Assembly: GCA_016928975.1 (NCBI GenBank)
Contig: JAFGJR010000127.1
Coordinates: 1 to 18,585 of the forward strand
From: Sedimentisphaerales bacterium
Lineage (GTDB): Bacteria > Planctomycetota > Phycisphaerae > Sedimentisphaerales > SG8-4
Length of the DNA: 18,585 nt
Direction: 5' to 3'
The position numbers were made by a program, and so were the translations under genes. Below, piece after piece: positions 14,400 to 18,585 of this stretch. How positions within the stretch are numbered: position 1 is the first letter of the stretch; each line of letters begins with the position of its first letter. Below the pieces are notes generated by a model that saw only the letters and a list, made by a program, of their open reading frames with translations, did no database searches and had not been told where the DNA came from.

Positions 14400-15464
14400 A
14401 TGGATCAAAAAAGACCCATCATTGGCATCACCATGGGCGATCCTTGCGGCATAGGCCCTGAGATCGCCGTCAAAAGTGTCGCGGGCATCCTGCCCGCGCG
14501 GGCCGAGGGTGGGACACCCTCGTCGCGATCGTGTCGGCCCCTGCTGATCGGCGACGCATCGGTTATCACGGAGGCCGTGGCCCTGGCAAAGCTGGACGTG
14601 AAGGTCCGGACTGTGCCCACGGCAGAAGCCTCCGCATCCGCGCCCGGCGTGATCGATGTTCTGCAACCGGAGGGCTGTTGTGTCGGGGAACGGGTCTATG
14701 GCAAGGTTTCAGCCGAGGCCGGGCACGCCGCCTTCGTCGCTATCGAGAAGGCAATCGAGCTGGCCCTTACGGGGCAGATCGACGCCACTGTCACCGGGCC
14801 CATCCACAAAGAAGCGATCAACGCGGCCGGACACGCTTTCCCCGGACACACCGAGATTTTCGCCCAATATACCGGCACCGAGGACTATGCCATGCTGCTG
14901 GTCTATGGAGACCTGCGGGTCATTCACGTGACGACGCACGTGCCCTTGAGCCATATCAGCGGTCTGATCAGCCGGCCCAGGGTGCTCAAGGTGATCGAGC
15001 TGGCGCACGAGGCTTGCAGAGGACTCGGCATAGAGGAACCCCGTATCGGCGTAGCCGGGCTGAATCCTCACGCCGGAGACGGAGGACTATTTGGGTCAGA
15101 AGAAGAGCAACACATTGCGCCGGCGGTGCAGGATGCGCAATCCAAGGGGATACGCGCCGAAGGCCCGATACCGCCGGACACCTTGTTCCCCGAGGCGCTC
15201 GGTGGCTGGTTCGACGTGTGCGTAGCCATGTACCACGACCAGGGTCATATCCCCCTGAAGGTCGTGGGGTTCACCTGGGACCGGGCCAACAACCGCTGGG
15301 CCTCGGTCAACGGCGTCAACATCACGCTGGGGCTTCCCATCATCCGAACGTCGGTAGACCACGGCACGGCCTTCGACATCGCCGGCAAGGGGATTGCGTC
15401 GCCGGACAGCATGATCCACGCGATCGAGTACGCCGTCAGACTGGCCAAGGCGAAATCGCAATGA
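14400..15464 (+). CDS. pdxA2: PdxA2-type 4-phospho-sugar-acid dehydrogenase/decarboxylase
   Basis: This 354-residue NAD-dependent enzyme belongs to the PdxA family. Motifs are TMGDPCGIGPE (11-21), TGPIHK (132-137), GHTE (149-152), THVPL (179-183), GLNPHAGDGG (220-229), MYHDQGHIP (277-285) and SVDHGTAFDIAGKG (318-331). H180, H224 and H279 match the three metal-binding histidines of E. coli PdxA. The adjacent DUF1537 kinase marks it as PdxA2, which oxidises and decarboxylates 4-phospho-threonate or -erythronate to dihydroxyacetone phosphate, rather than a vitamin B6 enzyme. The ATG at 14400 was chosen over an upstream TTG; no clear ribosome-binding site is seen. Residues about 27-44 are an insert encoded by a palindromic repeat between the cofactor loop and RPLLIGD. 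Its stop overlaps the kinase start. Confidence 0.92.
   Translation: MDQKRPIIGITMGDPCGIGPEIAVKSVAGILPARAEGGTPSSRSCRPLLIGDASVITEAVALAKLDVKVRTVPTAEASASAPGVIDVLQPEGCCVGERVYGKVSAEAGHAAFVAIEKAIELALTGQIDATVTGPIHKEAINAAGHAFPGHTEIFAQYTGTEDYAMLLVYGDLRVIHVTTHVPLSHISGLISRPRVLKVIELAHEACRGLGIEEPRIGVAGLNPHAGDGGLFGSEEEQHIAPAVQDAQSKGIRAEGPIPPDTLFPEALGGWFDVCVAMYHDQGHIPLKVVGFTWDRANNRWASVNGVNITLGLPIIRTSVDHGTAFDIAGKGIASPDSMIHAIEYAVRLAKAKSQ
14480..14521 (+). repeat. Double-hairpin repeat inserted in frame in pdxA2
   Basis: CGCGGGC-ATCCT-GCCCGCG (14480-14498) and GAGGGTG-GGA-CACCCTC (14505-14521) form two 7-bp hairpins six bases apart. The stretch is read as V-A-G-I-L-P-A-R-A-E-G-G-T-P-S and keeps the frame. It differs from the repeats in the GH78 and BASS genes and resembles dispersed REP-type elements of high-GC bacteria. 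Confidence 0.75.
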
Positions 15465-16627
15465 TCGTCGTGATAGCGGACGACATCACCGGCGCCGCGG
15501 AGATCGCGGCCATCGGGTGGCGACGCGGCCTGAGCGCCCAAGTGCAGACGACGTTGGCCCCGCGGGCGGAGGCCGATCTCGTCGCGATAGACACGGACAC
15601 GCGGAGCGCCACGACCGACACGGCCCGCCGTATCGTTGGGGACCTTTCCGAGCGCCTTCGCACGCTGCCTGTTCAATGGTGTTTCAAGAAGGTGGACTCC
15701 GTACTCCGAGGCAATGTGGGCGCAGAGATCGAAGTGCTGATGAAGGCGCTGGGCAAGACACACACAATCCTTGCTCCCGCCAATCCGTCCAAGGGCCGCG
15801 TGATTTCAAACGGTCGCTACTACATCAACAACGTTCCTCTGGATGAGACCGAATTCGCAGATGATCCAGAACATCCGGCCCGGTATAGTTCTGTGGTAGA
15901 TATGTTGACCGTCTCCGAAGGGTTTCCAGTTCACGCATCAGACCTGACAACATACACCGGCCAGGAAACCGGCCTCGTGCTCGCGCAGGCGGAGATCGTA
16001 AACGACCTGGCTCAGTGGGCCGAACGTCTGGACGAATGCACACTGGCAGCAGGTGGTGCAGACTTCTTCCAAGCCATTCTCGACAAACGTCTGACTTCCG
16101 GGAAGACCCTGCCTGGCAAGACACTGACACCCATGAAGGGACCGAAGCTGTTCGTATGCGGCAGCAGGTCCGAAACGTCACGCAGGGCCGTCGCCGAGGC
16201 GTGTCGTGCAGGCATTCCTGTGTGTCCCATGCCCGAGGCCCTGCTCACGAGTCCTCGTCCCAGTGACGAGGGCTTGCTCAGGCAATGGGCGGACGATATA
16301 GTGGCAGCGCTGGCCGCGAGCGAGTGTGCGGTCATCGCTATGGGTCAGCCGGAGAGATACAGCGCCCCCTCGGCGCACGACATCAGGACGCAAGCGGCCA
16401 CGCTGGTTCAACAGGTGGCCGACCGGACGCGCATTCGTGAGGTGTTTATAGAGGGCGGAGCCACGGCCGGTGCGATTCTGCGGCGCCTGGGATGGGACAC
16501 GTTGGACGTGCGGGGCGAATACGGGCCCGGCGTGGTGCGTCTGGGCGTGAGGAAATCGCCGGAGCAGACCGTGACGCTCAAGCCGGGCAGCTATCCCTGG
16601 CCCGACGGATTGTGGACCCTGATGTAG
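15461..16627 (+). CDS. Four-carbon acid sugar kinase (DUF1537 family)
   Basis: This 388-residue ATP-dependent kinase has the two-domain DUF1537 build. The N-terminal sugar-binding domain carries IADDITGAAE (5-14), DTDTRS (44-49), KKVDSVLRGN (76-85) and LAPANPSKGR (104-113). The C-terminal nucleotide-binding domain carries EGGATAGAIL (331-340) and EYGPGVVRL. Characterised members (DtnK, LtnK, OtnK/DenK) phosphorylate D- or L-threonate or D-erythronate at carbon 4, and related kinases act on 3-oxo acids. With pdxA2, D-threonate or D-erythronate is the simplest substrate guess. The ATG at 15461 overlaps the pdxA2 stop by four bases, so translation is probably coupled. The frame stays open further upstream, but that stretch is a shadow of pdxA2. 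Confidence 0.9.
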   Translation: MIVVIADDITGAAEIAAIGWRRGLSAQVQTTLAPRAEADLVAIDTDTRSATTDTARRIVGDLSERLRTLPVQWCFKKVDSVLRGNVGAEIEVLMKALGKTHTILAPANPSKGRVISNGRYYINNVPLDETEFADDPEHPARYSSVVDMLTVSEGFPVHASDLTTYTGQETGLVLAQAEIVNDLAQWAERLDECTLAAGGADFFQAILDKRLTSGKTLPGKTLTPMKGPKLFVCGSRSETSRRAVAEACRAGIPVCPMPEALLTSPRPSDEGLLRQWADDIVAALAASECAVIAMGQPERYSAPSAHDIRTQAATLVQQVADRTRIREVFIEGGATAGAILRRLGWDTLDVRGEYGPGVVRLGVRKSPEQTVTLKPGSYPWPDGLWTLM

Positions 16628-16639
16628 AAAGTTCATGTC

Positions 16640-18217
16640 ATGCCGCAGGAAGGTCTGCATTGGATAGACTATGCCGTGGTCGGCGGTTATCTGGCTGTCA
16701 TCGTCTGGCTGGGTGTGCATTTCTCCCGCAGGCAGACGTCCACGAACGAGTACTTTGCGGGAGGCCGGTCCGTGCCGGCCTGGGCCATCGGCATGTCACT
16801 GCTGGCCACGCTCATCAGCAGCGTCACCTTTCTGGCCTATCCCGGCGAAGGCTTCAGCGGGAACTGGATTCGGCTCGTACAGGGTCTGGCCGTGCCGGTC
16901 GTGCTGATTTTCGTCGTCTGGTTCATCGTGCCGATGTATCGCCGCTTCATCGGGCTCAGCGCCTATGAATACTTCGAGAAACGATTTGGCTACTTCGCCC
17001 GCCTGTACAGCTCTCTGGCTTTCATCATGGCGCATTTCACCAAGATGGGGTCGGTATTCTACCTTCTGGCTCTGGCGCTGGCTTCCATGACCGGCATGAA
17101 CACCTACCATGTGATTATCGCACTGGGCATCGTCACCATCCTCTACACCCTCGTCGGCGGCATCGAGGCCGTGATATGGTCGGATGTTATCCAGGGGTGC
17201 ATCCTCGTTGGCGGAGGTCTGATTTGCGTGTCCGTCCTGCTGTTCCGCCCAGAGATCGGGCCGGGGGCAATGCTTCGGCAAGCGTGGGAAAACGGCAAGA
17301 TGAGCATGGGACCCTACGACTGGAGTTTCACGCGCCTGACCTTCTGGGTCATGGCCATCAACGGAGTCTTCTACGCCATCCAGAAGTACGGCACGGACCA
17401 GACCATCGTCCAGCGTTTCCTGGCAGCCAAGTCGGACAAGAGCGCCATCCGCGCGGCGCTGATGGGCACGCTGCTGTGCGTTCCAGTGTGGACGCTGTTC
17501 ATTCTCATCGGCACTCTGCTCTGGGTTTACTACCAGCAAACAGCGGCGCAGCTTCCCGCCGACGTGACTGGCGACAAGGTCTTCCCCTACTTCATCATGT
17601 CCCAGCTCCCGGCAGGTGTCACTGGCCTGATCCTGGCGGCGCTGATCTCCGCGGCCATGTCGAGCCTGGACTCGGACCTGAACTGCCTGGCCGCGGTTGG
17701 CGTGGAAGACTACTACAGACGTTTCAAGCCTGCCGCCACCGACAGGCAATGCCTGACCCTGGGCAAGATCATCGTGACCGTCAGCGGCCTGTGCGCAATC
17801 GGTATCGCATGCCTGTACGTACACTTTGGCGGACAGGCGGTGCTCGGGACCATATTCGCTCTGTACGCCATATTCTCGGGAGGCATCGCCGGCATCTTCG
17901 CGCTGGCTTTCTTCACCGTACGGGCCAATCGCAAAGGCCTTACGGTCGGCATCGTTGCTTGCGTTCTCTTCACTGCGTATGCCTTGTTGACAAGCACTAG
18001 ATTCGACTTGGGAGGCCCGGAGAAACAGCGTATTCTCGACCTGGGGCGACTCAACTTCACGCATCACAAATACATGCTGGGCGTGTACAGCCATCTGGTG
18101 CTTTTCGTGGTGGGCTACCTGGCGAGCTTCCTGTTCCGCCCGGATAAGGACACCAAGGACCTCACACTGTACGGGTGGCTGGCCACTCGCACCCAGGGGA
18201 GCCGATGGTCGCCCTGA
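16640..18217 (+). CDS. Sodium:solute symporter (SSS/SLC5 family)
   Basis: This 525-residue membrane protein has 13-14 helices. Family features are TSTNEYFAGGRSVPAWAIG (33-51) after helix 1, GGIEAVIWSDVIQG (173-186), DQTIVQRFLAAKS (253-265) and ISAAMSSLDSDLN (336-348), whose serines fit the sodium site. It starts 12 bp after the kinase stop, with a weak GAAAG site, so it belongs to the same operon. It is the likely importer of the acid or sugar used by the kinase and PdxA2; the substrate cannot be told from sequence, since SSS members carry sugars, sialic acid, pantothenate and short acids. The cytoplasmic tail ends TRTQGSRWSP. Confidence 0.93.
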   Translation: MPQEGLHWIDYAVVGGYLAVIVWLGVHFSRRQTSTNEYFAGGRSVPAWAIGMSLLATLISSVTFLAYPGEGFSGNWIRLVQGLAVPVVLIFVVWFIVPMYRRFIGLSAYEYFEKRFGYFARLYSSLAFIMAHFTKMGSVFYLLALALASMTGMNTYHVIIALGIVTILYTLVGGIEAVIWSDVIQGCILVGGGLICVSVLLFRPEIGPGAMLRQAWENGKMSMGPYDWSFTRLTFWVMAINGVFYAIQKYGTDQTIVQRFLAAKSDKSAIRAALMGTLLCVPVWTLFILIGTLLWVYYQQTAAQLPADVTGDKVFPYFIMSQLPAGVTGLILAALISAAMSSLDSDLNCLAAVGVEDYYRRFKPAATDRQCLTLGKIIVTVSGLCAIGIACLYVHFGGQAVLGTIFALYAIFSGGIAGIFALAFFTVRANRKGLTVGIVACVLFTAYALLTSTRFDLGGPEKQRILDLGRLNFTHHKYMLGVYSHLVLFVVGYLASFLFRPDKDTKDLTLYGWLATRTQGSRWSP

Positions 18218-18232
18218 CGGCCGCGGTCGGAC

Positions 18233-18409
18233 ATGATGGCAAACGCGAGCCAGTTCAATGCTGAGTTGTCAGATTCCCAGGGGACCGAGGTCACGCCCGT
18301 CGCCCCCGATCGATTCGACTATGAAGCCTACGCAGACTTTGAAGCAACTCTTCTCGAGCAGAACCGGCGCGTTTGGAGTTCCGCGTTTACGCGGACCGGA
18401 AGCGCGTGA
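18233..18409 (+). CDS. Small acidic ORF after the symporter, C-terminus made by a repeat
   Basis: A 58-codon frame starts at ATG-ATG 15 bp after the symporter stop and has good protein character, including PDRFDYEAYADFEATLLEQN (residues 25-44) with many aromatic and acidic residues. The upstream site is weak, so translation probably depends on the symporter. Residues from about 46 on (VWSSAFTRTGSA) are read from a palindromic repeat at 18372-18394, so the original end was probably different. It is soluble and of unknown family; its position suggests a partner of the symporter. Other frames here are poorer. Confidence 0.55.
   Translation: MMANASQFNAELSDSQGTEVTPVAPDRFDYEAYADFEATLLEQNRRVWSSAFTRTGSA
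18372..18394 (+). repeat. Half copy of the GH78-type repeat
   Basis: GGAGTTCC (18375-18382) leads into a perfect hairpin CCGCG-TTTA-CGCGG (18381-18394). It matches 19 of 20 bases of the arm at 11287-11306 in the rhamnosidase gene. The second hairpin and closing arm seen there are absent. Confidence 0.7.
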
Positions 18410-18489
18410 AGGGGCAATTCCAAGCGCCGCCCCAAGGATGAAGGGAGCAGGAGGGCGCGCGCGTTGCGCGTGAGTTGTCGGGGCGCAGG

Positions 18490-18585
18490 CTAAAGGTGGT
18501 CAACCCTGCGGAGAGCGCTGCTGCCACAGGCCGGACACGCCGGCGCGCTTAGCGGCAGCAGCCGGCCGTTCTTGCCCAGCAGCCA
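18490..18585 (-). CDS. C-terminal end of an unidentified protein with a CPAC motif
   Basis: A minus-strand frame enters from the right edge and is open for 31 codons to TAG at 18490. It reads WLLGKNGRLLPLSAPACPAC followed by GSSALRRVDHL. The CPAC followed by Gly-Ser-Ser looks like one knuckle of a zinc ribbon. Its 3' end faces the symporter operon convergently. The family is not recognisable from this piece, and the frame could be chance. Confidence 0.4.
   Translation of the reverse strand, partial: WLLGKNGRLLPLSAPACPACGSSALRRVDHL

Noticed and set aside
14531..15460. 698-codon version of the kinase with a long N-terminus
   Set aside because: The extra part is an arginine-rich shadow of pdxA2; the kinase family starts at the ATG at 15461 with IADD.
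16796..18094. 432-codon minus-strand frame opposite the SSS symporter
   Set aside because: It is a His/Asp/Gln-rich shadow of a membrane protein gene with no recognisable domain.
18258..18473. 71-codon plus-strand frame after the symporter
   Set aside because: It is Pro/Arg-rich and crosses the repeat half copy; the overlapping frame at 18233-18409 has much better protein character.

Overview
The window is high-GC bacterial DNA with dense, collinear operons and Shine-Dalgarno sites before most starts. The gene mix is a Tat-exported Gfo/Idh/MocA oxidoreductase beside a secreted formylglycine-family protein, a UroD-like methyltransferase, a GH78 rhamnosidase and RhaT, PdxA2 with a DUF1537 kinase, and palindromic repeats inserted in genes. 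This suggests a Planctomycetota genome, perhaps a Phycisphaerae-type metagenomic bin. That assignment is inference from gene content; no rRNA or marker gene is present.

Layout. (1) 2-775, + strand: the 3' end of a gene for a very cysteine-rich protein of CPxxxTx heptads. (2) 915-3436, - strand: a Tat-exported Gfo/Idh/MocA oxidoreductase followed by a secreted sulfatase-modifying-factor-like protein. (3) 3437-3902: a leader with a candidate promoter and hairpin, then a gap with no convincing gene. (4) 3903-9680, - strand: a tight six-gene operon of split transketolase (N then C half), Asp/Glu-racemase-family protein, BASS-family transporter, RhaT-family symporter and UroD/MtaA-like protein, with a candidate promoter at 9738-9766. 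(5) 9833-14307, - strand: NCS1-like permease, a two-helix mini-protein and a GH78 alpha-L-rhamnosidase. (6) 14308-14399: a divergent control region where two candidate promoters overlap as mirror images. (7) 14400-18409, + strand: PdxA2-type dehydrogenase, DUF1537 four-carbon acid-sugar kinase, SSS-family symporter and a 58-residue small ORF. (8) 18490-18585, - strand: the C-terminal end of an unidentified gene with a CPAC motif.

Taken together, regions 4-7 look like a sugar and sugar-acid utilisation locus. A cytoplasmic rhamnosidase would cut rhamnosides, four secondary transporters of different families bring in substrates, a two-subunit transketolase rearranges a ketose or ketose phosphate, and the kinase/PdxA2 pair would turn a four-carbon sugar acid into dihydroxyacetone phosphate. 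The usual rhamnose genes (isomerase, kinase, aldolase) and any regulator are absent from the window, so the full pathway is not visible and may be undescribed.

A second theme is repeat invasion. Three different palindromic repeat types sit in frame inside the BASS, GH78 and PdxA genes. A half copy of the GH78 type supplies the C-terminus of the small ORF at the right end.
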